Shown in pieces: positions 26,233 through 35,742 of a stretch of 64,000 nt of DNA. Numbering within the stretch: position 1 is the first letter of the stretch; the number at the start of each line of letters is the position of its first letter. The stretch is from contig NZ_CP109479.1 in the NCBI RefSeq assembly GCF_036227485.1, positions 8,618,001-8,682,000 of the forward strand, in the 5' to 3' direction. Below the pieces are notes generated by a model, which worked only from the letters and a program-made list of their open reading frames with translations, did no database searches and was not told the DNA's origin. Made by a program: the position numbers and the translations under genes. Origin of the DNA: Streptomyces sp. NBC_01451 (GTDB taxonomy: Bacteria; Actinomycetota; Actinomycetes; Streptomycetales; Streptomycetaceae).

Positions 26233-26697
26233 CACATCTGCTTGCAGGCGCGCCGGCTCTCCTCCAGTCGCTCGAAGCGCTCGCCGGTCGGGGGGAACGG
26301 CACTCTGGCGCCGGTGTGCTCACGTTGGCACCGGGCTGTGCCGAGTCCGGGGGAGGCCCGGCCGCCGGAGAGTACGTCGAGTGTGGTGACGATCTTGGCG
26401 AGCAGTCCGGATGACGGTATGTCACCTCTGTGACGAGCGGCCCGAGTCGGGTCGTCGAGGTGTGGGCCGCGAGATGGCCAAGGGTGGTGCAGCCCTCCAG
26501 CACGGCTCGTTCGCGGTGAGCCCGTACTCCTCCATCTGGAAGTAGTGGTCCTCATGACGGAGAGCCGGCTGATGCCGGCCTCCTCCGTGACCGCACATGC
26601 CGCGGCCGGCCCGGGTCCGAGGGCGGCCGGGCCGATGGGGTGGTCGGGCCGTCGAAGTGGTCGAAACGGCTGATGTGTACGCCCAGTCGCAGGCGGT
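26232..26697 (-). pseudogene. LLM-class F420-dependent oxidoreductase N-terminal fragment
   Basis: Going down the minus strand from 26697: RLGVHISRFDHFDGP, GISRLSVM, DHYFQMEEYGLTANE, VLEGCTTLGHLAAHTSTTRLGPLVTEVTYRHP, LLAKIVTTLDVLSGGRA, then HTGARVPFPPTGERFERLEES and CKQMW. At least three frameshifts separate these. They are consecutive landmarks of a luciferase-like F420 oxidoreductase, about the first 150 residues. The rest is missing, cut precisely at the SDR fragment. Confidence 0.8.
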
Positions 26698-26704
26698 CTC
26701 CAGT

Positions 26705-27280
26705 TCAGTCCGTGCGGTGGCGGAGTCCGTCGAGGAGTAGATCGAGCATGCGGCCCGCGCGGTCGCGCAGCCCCATGTCGGTGGTGATCAGCAGGATGCC
26801 GCCGAGGCTGAAGCCGACGTCGAGGGGGTCGACGTCGGAGCGCAGGACGCCCGCCTCGGCCCCGGCCTTCAGTAGCGTGCTGATGGCCGTGCTGATTCGG
26901 TCCAGGCTCTCGGTGAACGGGTCCGAGTCACCGGAGGCGATGACGGCCTTCAGTGCGTCCGCCATGCCCTGCTTGGTGGTCAGATAGTCGATGAACCGGT
27001 CCATCCACACTCGCATCGCCTGGTCGGGCGGGTACTGAGTCAGTAGTTCCTCGGCGCTGTCGCAGACCCGCGCGACCTCGTTGCGGTATGCGGCCTCAAG
27101 CAGGGCCTCCCGGGTGGGGAAGTGCCGGTACAGAGTGCCGATGCCCACACCGGCCTCTCTGGCGATGCTCTCGAGCGACGCGTCCGTGCCCCGCTCGGAG
27201 AAGGCGCTTACGGCCACGTCGAGCAGGCGTTGCCGATTGCGGCGCGCGTCGGCACGCAGTCCGCGTGTGTTGCCGGTCAC
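26705..27280 (-). CDS. TetR/AcrR family transcriptional regulator
   Basis: The 191-aa product has an N-terminal HTH (RNRQRLLDVAVSAFSERGTD, then LESIAREAGVGIGTLYRHFPTREALLEA) and a helical ligand-binding domain of the SbtR/TetR_C type (YLTTKQGMADALKAVIASG). It is divergent from the SDR gene at 27387. Two near-identical palindromes in the 106-bp gap are probably its operators, giving mutual repression of itself and the four-gene unit. Confidence 0.92.
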   Translation of the reverse strand: MTGNTRGLRADARRNRQRLLDVAVSAFSERGTDASLESIAREAGVGIGTLYRHFPTREALLEAAYRNEVARVCDSAEELLTQYPPDQAMRVWMDRFIDYLTTKQGMADALKAVIASGDSDPFTESLDRISTAISTLLKAGAEAGVLRSDVDPLDVGFSLGGILLITTDMGLRDRAGRMLDLLLDGLRHRTD

Positions 27281-27303
27281 GGCATTCCTTCCTCCTGGAC
27301 AAT

Positions 27304-27349
27304 CGGAGGGCCCTCCGCTTAAGGTTCAAGCAAAACGGAGGAGCCTCCG
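27304..27349. promoter_or_regulatory. Paired TetR operators CGGAGG-nn-CCTCCG
   Basis: CGGAGGGCCCTCCG (27304-27317) and CGGAGGAGCCTCCG (27336-27349) have centres 32 bp apart in the divergent promoter. Half-sites CGGAGG and CCTCCG are identical in both. Flanks are A/T-rich (AAT, AAAA, ATTTTT), as expected of a promoter. Confidence 0.75.
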
Positions 27350-27386
27350 ATTTTTCGATCGTAGCAAACCGGGAGCACGTGCGGAC

Positions 27387-28352
27387 ATGACCACGAGCAC
27401 ACGTATCACCACCTCCTTCCATGCCGGATCCACGGCCGCCGACGTCATCGCGGGCACGGATCTCACCGGCCGCCGTGCCGTCGTCACCGGAGCCGCCTCC
27501 GGCATCGGTGTGGAGACCGCCCGGGCGCTCGCCGGGGCCGGCGCGCAGGTCGTCCTCGCCGTGCGGGACACGGCCGCTGGCCGCCGCACCGCGGAGGACG
27601 TCAAGATCACCACCGGCTCCGAGGCGGTGACGGTCGCCTCCCTGGATCTGACCGATCCGGCGTCCGTCGGGGCGTTCGTGACCGCATGGCAGGGGCCACT
27701 GCACATCCTCGTCAACAACGCGGGCGTGATGGCGACTCCGGAGACCCGGACGCCGCAGGGCTGGGAACTGCAGTTCGCCACCAACCACCTGGGGCACTTC
27801 GCCCTCGCCACCGGGCTGCACGGCGCTCTCGCGGCGGCCGGCGGTGCGCGCGTGGTGTCGGTGAGCTCCAGCGGACACCTCTTCTCACCCGTCGTCTTCG
27901 ACGACCTCCACTTCACCGAGCGGCCGTACGACCCGTGGCTCGCCTACGGGCAGTCCAAGACGGCCAACGTGCTGTTCGCGGTCGAAGCCGGCCGACGCTG
28001 GTCCGACGACGGGATCGCGGTCAACGCGCTGATGCCCGGCGGGATCCGGACCAACCTGATGCGTCATGTCGGGGATGCCGAGATGGCGCAGTTCGGGGAC
28101 CACCTCCAGGCCCTGATCGGTGAGGGGACGCAGCCGCCCGAGCTGTCCCTCAAGACGGTGGAGCAGGGCGCCGCGACCTCGGTGCTGCTGGCCGCGTCGC
28201 CCGTGGTCGACGGTGTCACCGGCCGGTACTTCGAGGACTGCGACGAGGCCGAACCGCACCGGCCCGGCACCAACACCGGGGTCGCCGCGCACGCCGTGGA
28301 CCCGGAGGCGGCCGCGCTCCTGTGGCAGGTCTCCGAGTTGCTCCTGGCCTGA
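27387..28352 (+). CDS. Short-chain dehydrogenase/reductase (retinol-dehydrogenase-like)
   Basis: ATG 27387 gives 321 aa; upstream in-frame codons overlap the operators and are rejected. The Rossmann motif TGAASGIG, the NNAG motif (LHILVNNAGV), the catalytic Ser in VSVSSSGH and the YGQSKTAN Tyr/Lys pair are all present. A long C-terminal segment (DEAEPHRPGTNTGVA) is like the plant/vertebrate retinol-dehydrogenase and WWOX-like group. NAD(P)-dependent oxidation of a hydrophobic alcohol is likely; the substrate is unknown. It is the first gene of a plus-strand unit controlled by the divergent TetR. Confidence 0.9.
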   Translation: MTTSTRITTSFHAGSTAADVIAGTDLTGRRAVVTGAASGIGVETARALAGAGAQVVLAVRDTAAGRRTAEDVKITTGSEAVTVASLDLTDPASVGAFVTAWQGPLHILVNNAGVMATPETRTPQGWELQFATNHLGHFALATGLHGALAAAGGARVVSVSSSGHLFSPVVFDDLHFTERPYDPWLAYGQSKTANVLFAVEAGRRWSDDGIAVNALMPGGIRTNLMRHVGDAEMAQFGDHLQALIGEGTQPPELSLKTVEQGAATSVLLAASPVVDGVTGRYFEDCDEAEPHRPGTNTGVAAHAVDPEAAALLWQVSELLLA

Positions 28353-28394
28353 CCTCCCACTCCATCAACTCCCTTTCCCCACTGGAAGGTTCTC

Positions 28395-29210
28395 GTGTCC
28401 AAGACCTGGTTCGTCACCGGCTCGTCCCGCGGCTTCGGCCGCTCGTTCGTCGAAGCCGCGCTGGATCGCGGAGACAGGGTCGCCGCGACCGCACGGAACA
28501 CGGAGTCCCTGATGGACCTCGCGATCGCCTACGGCGAGCAGTTGCTCGCACTGCCCCTGGATGTCACCGACAAGACCGCCGCGTTCGACGCGGTCCACAA
28601 GGCCCACGCGGACTTCGGCCGACTCGATGTCGTCGTCAACAACGCCGGCTACGGCCACTTCGGCATGGTCGAGGAGCTGACCGAGGCCGAGGCACGCGAC
28701 CAGATGGAAACGAACTTCTTCGGCGTGCTGTGGGTCACCCAGGCCGCGCTGCCGCTGCTGCGCGCCCAGGGCGGCGGCCACATCGTCCAGGTCTCCTCCG
28801 TCGGCGGCGTGCTCTCCTTCCCGAGTCTGGGGGTCTACGCCGCCTCCAAGTGGGCGGTGGAGGGGCTGTCCGAGGCCCTGGCCGCCGAGGTAGCCGGGCA
28901 GAACATCAAGGTCACCCTGGTCGAGCCCGGCCCCTATCCCACCGACTGGCCCGGCGCCTCCGCGGTCAACTCCGAGCCCGACCCGCTCTACGACGGAGTC
29001 CGCCAGGCCCTCGCCGAGGGCCTTGACCTGTCCGACATGGGCGATCCGAAGGCCGTCGGTCCCGCCCTGCTGACGATCGTGGATGCCGAGAACCCGCCGC
29101 TGCGGGTGTTCTTCGGCAGGCCGCCGATCCAGCTGGCCAAGGACCACTACGCGCGCAAGCTGGCCACCTGGGCCGAGTGGGAGCACGTCTCCCTCACAGC
29201 CCACGGCTGA
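28395..29210 (+). CDS. Classical SDR oxidoreductase
   Basis: GTG 28395 with GGAAGG 5 nt upstream; 271 aa. The motifs are TGSSRGFG (cofactor loop), NNAGYGHFG, VSSVGG and YAASKWAVEGL (catalytic Tyr/Lys), followed by VEPGPYPTDW. The Arg in the glycine loop suggests NADP preference. It is a different SDR subfamily from the preceding gene, 42 bp upstream, so the pair is not a simple duplication. Likely acts on the same or a sequential substrate. Confidence 0.92.
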   Translation: MSKTWFVTGSSRGFGRSFVEAALDRGDRVAATARNTESLMDLAIAYGEQLLALPLDVTDKTAAFDAVHKAHADFGRLDVVVNNAGYGHFGMVEELTEAEARDQMETNFFGVLWVTQAALPLLRAQGGGHIVQVSSVGGVLSFPSLGVYAASKWAVEGLSEALAAEVAGQNIKVTLVEPGPYPTDWPGASAVNSEPDPLYDGVRQALAEGLDLSDMGDPKAVGPALLTIVDAENPPLRVFFGRPPIQLAKDHYARKLATWAEWEHVSLTAHG

Positions 29211-29301
29211 CCCCACGGCATTCATGGCCCAGGGTGCTTTCTGACCCAATACTTGAACTTTCAAGATCAATGACCCGATCATCTGTATCCCGGAGGAACC
29301 A

Positions 29302-30015
29302 ATGGCACGCACCACCCCCAGACGCTGGAAGCGCTGGCTGATCGTCGGCGTTGCCGCCGCAGCCCTCGTGGGCGTCGGAGGCCCGTACGTCTACATCAAC
29401 TACGTCCAGGACGACCCACCAGCCGCGCTGTCACTCGACAGTCCGCCGAACGGGCCGGAGACCACCTCCGGCTCCGGCGAGCAGGCGCCGGAGGGCGTCG
29501 AGGGCGCGTGGCGGGTGGGCAGCGGCTCGCAGGCCGGCTACCGCGTCGACGAGGTGCTCTTCGGCCAGAACGTCACGGCCGTGGGCCGTACCGAAGAGGT
29601 CACCGGAGAGCTGGAGATCGAGGGCACCCGGGCTGTGAGCGGGAGCTTCACCGTCGACCTGGCCTCGGTGCGGAGCGACTCCGACCAACGCGACGGCCAG
29701 TTCCGCGGCCGGATCATGAACACGGAGCGGTACCCCAATGCCGTCTTCGAGCTCACCGAGCCCGTGGACTTCGGCTCGGTGCCGGACGGGAGCGAACAGG
29801 TCACCGGCGAGGCCACGGGGGATCTGACCATCCACGGCGAGACCAATTCCGTCACGTTCGACCTCAACGCCCAGCGCGCCGCCGACGGCTTCCGCGTGAA
29901 CGGCTCGATCCCCGTCACCTTCGCCGACTACGGCGTCGACGCACCGAACTTCGGTGGGATCGCCGTCGAGGACGAGGGGACCGTCGAGTTCCTCCTCGCC
30001 TTCAGCCCCGGGTGA
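29302..30015 (+). CDS. Membrane-anchored YceI family protein
   Basis: The RBS GGAGGA is 4 nt before ATG 29302; 237 aa. An uncleaved signal-anchor (KRWLIVGVAAAALVGVGGPYVY) and a ~45-residue Ser/Pro/Gly-rich stalk are followed by the YceI lipocalin-like barrel. Its strands include YRVDEVLFG, GSFTVDLASVRSD, DGQFRGRIMNTERYPNAVF and LTIHGETNSVTFDL. YceI proteins bind polyisoprenoid or other long amphiphiles in the cell envelope. It is the third gene of the TetR-controlled unit (91-bp gap) and could carry the substrate or product of the SDRs outside the membrane. Confidence 0.9.
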   Translation: MARTTPRRWKRWLIVGVAAAALVGVGGPYVYINYVQDDPPAALSLDSPPNGPETTSGSGEQAPEGVEGAWRVGSGSQAGYRVDEVLFGQNVTAVGRTEEVTGELEIEGTRAVSGSFTVDLASVRSDSDQRDGQFRGRIMNTERYPNAVFELTEPVDFGSVPDGSEQVTGEATGDLTIHGETNSVTFDLNAQRAADGFRVNGSIPVTFADYGVDAPNFGGIAVEDEGTVEFLLAFSPG

Positions 30016-30078
30016 TTCCACCGCCCACAGCCATCACGTAACGCATCGCTCATCGCATCCGTATTGGAGAACACCGTC

Positions 30079-31026
30079 ATGAGCAAGACCCACTTGTCCA
30101 GGAGGACCGTCGCCGCTCTGCTGGCCACGGCGACCATCGGATCCATGGCCGTATTCGTGCCCGCCGCCACGGCGTCCGCTCCCGCCTCCTCCCTGACCGT
30201 CGCGGACTCCCGGCAGGCGAACCCCCACGCCGAGGAGCGCAACAAGCGCGTCGCCGTCCGCGTACTCAGGCAGCTCTTCGAAGAGGGCAACCTCAAGGTC
30301 GCCGACCAGTACATCCGTGCGGACTACATCCAGCACAACCCGATGGCCCCCGACGGCCGGGAGGCCATCAAGAACTTCATCCGTGACTGGCACGCGCGGT
30401 TCCCGGACCACGTGTACAACGTCAAGCGGGTCATCGCCCAGGGTGACCTGGTCATGGTCCACTCCAACCCGGTCTACGAACCCGGCACCCGCGGTTCGTC
30501 CGTGGTCGACATCTTCCGCTTCGACAGGAAGGGCATGATCGCCGAGCACTGGGACGTGGTCCAGGACGTACCGGCGACCACCGTCAACGGCAACGACATG
30601 TTCGGCACGGTCAGCCGGCCGCGCACGAACCAGCCCGGCCCCCGCTGGATGACCGCCTTCAGCCAGAAGGTGGCCACCGCCTACTTCGACACCCTCCTCG
30701 TCGACAAGAACCCCGAAGCGGTCAGGTACCTGACGCCGGAGTACTACCAGCACAACCCGACCATCCCCAACGGCTCGGCCGGCCTGCGCGAGCAGTTCAC
30801 CGGCTTCTTCCAGCAGTTCCCGAACCTGATCGTGGAACGCAAGCGCGTCATCGCCCAAGGCGACCTCGTGGCGATCCACGCCCACTACCGCCTCAACCCC
30901 GAGGACCGCGGCCAGGCCGTCGTGGACATTTTCCGCGTCGGCAAGCACGGCAAGATCCTCGAACACTGGGACTCCGTCCAGGACGTGCCGTCGACCCCTC
31001 CCCTCAACGACAACACCATGTTCTGA
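30079..31026 (+). CDS. Exported tandem NTF2/SnoaL-like protein
   Basis: ATG 30079 (GGAGA upstream), 315 aa. A signal peptide (LSRRTVAALLATATIGSMAVFVPAATASA) precedes two copies of the same NTF2-like domain. Copy one has QYIRADYIQHNPMAPDG, RVIAQGDLVMVHS, VDIFRFDRKGMIAEHWDVVQD. Copy two has RYLTPEYYQHNPTIPNG, RVIAQGDLVAIHA, VDIFRVGKHGKILEHWDSVQD. Both keep the YIQHNP and EHWD histidines typical of the predicted SnoaL-like group, so both pockets may be active. It ends the unit. Extracellular action on the same unknown substrate is inferred. Confidence 0.88.
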   Translation: MSKTHLSRRTVAALLATATIGSMAVFVPAATASAPASSLTVADSRQANPHAEERNKRVAVRVLRQLFEEGNLKVADQYIRADYIQHNPMAPDGREAIKNFIRDWHARFPDHVYNVKRVIAQGDLVMVHSNPVYEPGTRGSSVVDIFRFDRKGMIAEHWDVVQDVPATTVNGNDMFGTVSRPRTNQPGPRWMTAFSQKVATAYFDTLLVDKNPEAVRYLTPEYYQHNPTIPNGSAGLREQFTGFFQQFPNLIVERKRVIAQGDLVAIHAHYRLNPEDRGQAVVDIFRVGKHGKILEHWDSVQDVPSTPPLNDNTMF

Positions 31027-31480
31027 GCCCATTCCGCTACGAGGGCCTGCCACGGGGGCTTGCCATAAGCATCGGAAGAGCGGGAAGCCGCTGGTGGCAC
31101 GGTTCGGTGGGATCCCACTCCAGCGGCAGAGGCCGGCGGAAATCGCCGACCGTCAGCCGGTCCGGGTGGAGTATCCACAGAAGGAACCCATCGCGAGACT
31201 CTGACGGACAGTTGCGATATCTGCGATATCTGCGAGAGCGAGGGCAATGTGCCAGTGCGTCATGTCCGTGCTCTCGCCGACCTCGCACATTCCGGATGGC
31301 GGCCTTTGACCGGGCGCGGGTAATTCCGCACCGGCGTCGCAGGGCCGTTGTGGCCTGCGATACCTGCCATGACCGAATCCATCCAAAACGGCCTGCCACT
31401 ACATTCGCGCAGTAGTCGGTGGAGGGCCGGACGACCGGGAAACCGTCATGTCCAATTCGGCGGGAGGCCGCGCGGAGCCG
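31027..31480. other. Intergenic region after the NTF2 gene
   Basis: No gene recognised in ~450 bp. It includes GCGATATCTGCGATATCTGCGA (tandem copies of an 9-bp unit GATATCTGC) near 31214-31234. Otherwise featureless. Confidence 0.45.
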
Positions 31481-31499
31481 GCAGGCACCGCGCGGCCTC

Positions 31500-31734
31500 C
31501 CCAGCCTCCCGCCTGTCGGGCTGCCGCCGACTGAAACATCGGCATCTCGTTCTGGCCGGCCTCCGGAGTCGACCCGGCGGAGTGCGCACGCCGCGCCGGG
31601 CAGGGCATCCAGGTTCTCTTCCGCTACTACGCCAAGTTCCTGGCCGAAACGCGCAACCTGGCCAACCGGCTGATCGAGGAGTCCATGCAGCGGTGGGCTG
31701 CGCCGAGGGACGACGCGCAGTGTGTCGTAGCTTG
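31500..31734 (+). pseudogene. Tyrosine site-specific integrase C-terminal remnant
   Basis: One frame ends in RLKH at about 31532; one base over, the next continues IGISFWPASGVDPAECARRAGQ and VLFRYYAKFLAETRNLANRLIEESM before a stop at 31732-31734. This is the last ~65 residues of a phage- or ICE-type tyrosine integrase. The Arg/His box (LKH ... RRAGQ) and the nucleophile Tyr in RYYAKF are recognisable, but the rest of the gene is missing and a frameshift interrupts it. It marks a lost mobile element. Confidence 0.7.
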
Positions 31735-31842
31735 ACTCTGGCCCGGAAACGGCCCGGAACTGCTGGTCGGACCGGCGACACAGGTGGGAGAGATCGGAAG
31801 TAGGAGCCCGTTTCGAATCTCGGATTAGTTGTGCGTCCCGAA

Positions 31843-31883
31843 GGGCGCCTGAAGGGCATCGTCCTTGTTCAGGCGCCCTTTTT
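31843..31883 (+). terminator. Rho-independent terminator
   Basis: Arms GGGCGCCTGAA (31843-31853) and TTCAGGCGCCC (31868-31878) are perfect, extended by two A-T pairs, with a 14-nt loop and TTTTT after it. It is oriented for plus-strand transcripts and lies 7 bp beyond the stop of the convergent aldehyde dehydrogenase. It is unusually canonical for this genome. Confidence 0.9.
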
Positions 31884-31889
31884 CTGTGT

Positions 31890-33413
<1,524 letters not shown>

Positions 33414-33656
33414 GCTGTGGCCTGCCTCCTTCAGCAGAGCTGCCCGCCGTTGGGCCGCTCTCGCCGCGAGGCTAGAAGCGCCGAGGTTGCAGACAGGTTG
33501 CGCACGAGTGCCTGGGGACGGGGAGGCGCCGGGTGCGTACGGGGTCAGCCGTGGGCACGTGAAGCCTACGAGGGTGCCGCAGCGCGTGCCGACATGTGCC
33601 GGACACCCACGTGAGCCGGAGGACCCGCATTCCAGGTCTCCGGTACCGGCGTACCG

Positions 33657-34937
33657 TCAGCGCCGGGCGGTCCGATGTGCCCAACCCCGTGGCGCCGCCT
33701 GTTCCGACTCCAGTTCGTTCAGGCGTGCCAGTACGGCCGCCGCCGGCCGCACCGCCGCGAGCGCACGCCATACGGCGAGGTCGTCCTCGCCCCATGGCGC
33801 GTGGGCCCAGTCGGCCAGCAGGTCCGGGTCCCGACGGGCGACCAGCGCCGTGCGCAGGCCGTCGGTGAGCCTGCGCCGCAGCCGGGCCACCGCCGGAGCC
33901 CGGGAACCGGGCAGCAGCGGACCGGCATAGGCCCGCACCGCCGTCGTGACCGCACCCGTCTCGATCGAGCGCTCCACGACGCCGATGTCCGACTCGACCG
34001 GCACCGTCAGCCTGTACGGCCGCGACGCCAGCAACCCCGGGGCCAGGACACGGCGGAGCCGGGCCAGTTCGGCGCGCAGCGTCACCGGGGTCACCGACTC
34101 GTCCTCGTACAGCGCGCACAGCAACTCGTCCCCGGTCAGCCCTTCCGGGTGGCGGGCGAGCAGGACGACGAGTTCGCTGTGCCGACGACTGAGCCGCAAC
34201 GCACGCCCGGCGGCCAGCAGATGAGCCTCGTCCCGGCCCAGCGCGGTCAGTTCGAGCACGTCCGTGGCAGGGCCGGCCGGGGCGAGCAGCGCCAGCTGGG
34301 ACTCGGCTGCCCGCGCCACCGCCTGCACGAACCCGAGGCTGTGCGGATGCGCGAGCCCGTCCCGGCCGGTGATGTCCACGGCACCCAGCACCCGTCCCGT
34401 ACGCGGATCGTGCACCGGAGCCGCCGCGCACGTCCACGGCTGCACCTGACGGATGAAGTGCTCGGCCGCGAACACCTGCACCGGCCGGTCCACGGCGACC
34501 GCCGTACCCGGCGCGTTCGTACCGACCGCCGACTCCGCCCAACGCGCCCCCGGGACGAAGTTGATCCGCCCTGCCTGCCGTCTGGTGGTCGGATGTCCTT
34601 CGACCCACATCAGCCTGCCCTGCGCGTCGCACACCGCGAGCAGATGCTCGCCGTCGGCGGCGAAGGTGCCCATGAGTTCACGGAACAGGGGCATCACCCG
34701 AGCAAGCGGGTGTTCCGCGCGGTAGGCGCCGAGGTCGCCGTCCGTCAGGTCCACGCTCGCCGTGCAGTCCGGCCCCACCCCCGCTCGTGCGGAACGTCTC
34801 CAGGAGTCCGCCACCACCGAACGTACCGGCAGTGTCACCGTCCCTGCCTCGGTGAACGTCTCGTGCGCGCGGCGCAGTACCCGTCCCCGTTCGACGGGGT
34901 CGGCTCCCTGTTCCAGGGCCACCCATGGATCGGTCAA
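33657..34937 (-). CDS. GAF-domain transcriptional regulator (AcoR-like sensor half)
   Basis: I start at TTG 34937, preceded by GGAGG at 5-nt spacing; GTG 34922 is the alternative. The 426-aa protein has an N-terminal segment (RVLRRAHETFTEAG, DSWRRSARAGV) shared with AcoR-type activators. A GAF domain follows (LLAVCDAQGRLMWVEG, FVPGARWAESAVGTNAPGTA, HFIRQVQPWTCAAAPVHDP), then a winged helix (LSRRHSELVVLLARHPEGLTGDEL) and a C-terminal ~100-residue tail. There is no sigma-54 AAA domain, as expected in Streptomyces. It probably activates the aldehyde dehydrogenase gene next to it. Confidence 0.85.
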   Translation of the reverse strand: MTDPWVALEQGADPVERGRVLRRAHETFTEAGTVTLPVRSVVADSWRRSARAGVGPDCTASVDLTDGDLGAYRAEHPLARVMPLFRELMGTFAADGEHLLAVCDAQGRLMWVEGHPTTRRQAGRINFVPGARWAESAVGTNAPGTAVAVDRPVQVFAAEHFIRQVQPWTCAAAPVHDPRTGRVLGAVDITGRDGLAHPHSLGFVQAVARAAESQLALLAPAGPATDVLELTALGRDEAHLLAAGRALRLSRRHSELVVLLARHPEGLTGDELLCALYEDESVTPVTLRAELARLRRVLAPGLLASRPYRLTVPVESDIGVVERSIETGAVTTAVRAYAGPLLPGSRAPAVARLRRRLTDGLRTALVARRDPDLLADWAHAPWGEDDLAVWRALAAVRPAAAVLARLNELESEQAAPRGWAHRTARR

Positions 34938-35043
34938 CTGGGCCTCCCGGAAGGTGATGCGGCTGGTGACATCGTCACTCTGTGGATGGACGGGGACAAC
35001 CGTTTCGACGCCAGGAGAACGGCCGACGGCACCACCGTCCCGC

Positions 35044-35643
35044 TCAGGCGGTGTTGACGAGGCGTATGTAGCGCGTCCAGTCCCAGTCCGGTCCGGGATC
35101 GGTGTGATCGGTACCGGGAACCTCGTAGTGCCCGATGATGTGCGTACGGTCCTTCGGTATGCCGTACCGCGTGCAGATCGTCGCGGTGAGTGCCGCCGAC
35201 TTCTCGTACAGGGCTTCCGTGAAATAACCGGGTCGGTCCACCCACCCTTCGTGTTCGATGCCGATGCTGCGCAGGTTGTGGTTCCAGTCGCCCGCGTGCC
35301 AGGCGATGTCGTGCTCCCGTACGCACTGGGCCACGTGTCCGTCGCCGGACCGCACGACGTAGTGCGCGGAGACCTTCTTCTCCGGGTGCTGGAAGACGGC
35401 CAGGGTGTTGGCGTAGGAGGTCTGGGTGACATGGATGACGACGAGGTCGGGGACCCGGGACACCGGGTGGTCGGAGGGGGTGTAGTTGGCGGTGGTCGCC
35501 GGTTCCCACGTGGCGAGCGGATAGTCGAGGGACCGGGGCTGGGCGGCGACCCGGGGCGCGGGGAGAAGGGCGTAGGAGCCTGCGGCGAGAGCCGAGTTCT
35601 TCAACAGCCGCCGTCTGCTGGGGAACGACCTGGTCCGCTCCAT
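35044..35643 (-). CDS. Tat-exported N-acetylmuramoyl-L-alanine amidase
   Basis: The 199-aa product has a twin-arginine signal (SRRRLLKNSALAAGSYALLP, cleavage near AAQP). An Amidase_2/PGRP domain follows. Zn-site landmarks are VIHVTQTS (first His), WHAGDWNHNLRSIGIEHEG (His and the Glu/Tyr region) and IIGHYEVPGTDHTDPGPDWDW (last His). It should cleave the lactyl amide bond of peptidoglycan outside the cell. It has no cell-wall-binding domain and is shorter than most. Gaps of ~100 bp separate it from both same-strand neighbours. Confidence 0.92.
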   Translation of the reverse strand: MERTRSFPSRRRLLKNSALAAGSYALLPAPRVAAQPRSLDYPLATWEPATTANYTPSDHPVSRVPDLVVIHVTQTSYANTLAVFQHPEKKVSAHYVVRSGDGHVAQCVREHDIAWHAGDWNHNLRSIGIEHEGWVDRPGYFTEALYEKSAALTATICTRYGIPKDRTHIIGHYEVPGTDHTDPGPDWDWTRYIRLVNTA

Positions 35644-35742
35644 GCGTGAAATGCCTTTCGACGGGGGCAGGGGAGTGGGGGCTACCGTTGATGAGACGCG
35701 TCGGTGTGCCGGGAGGATGCAGCCGTCCGAGAACGACTCGGC

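Noticed and set aside
31800..31830. Possible tRNA T-arm (GTTTCGAATC) before the terminator
   Set aside because: No cloverleaf can be drawn; kept only as a hint of an att site in the integrase finding.
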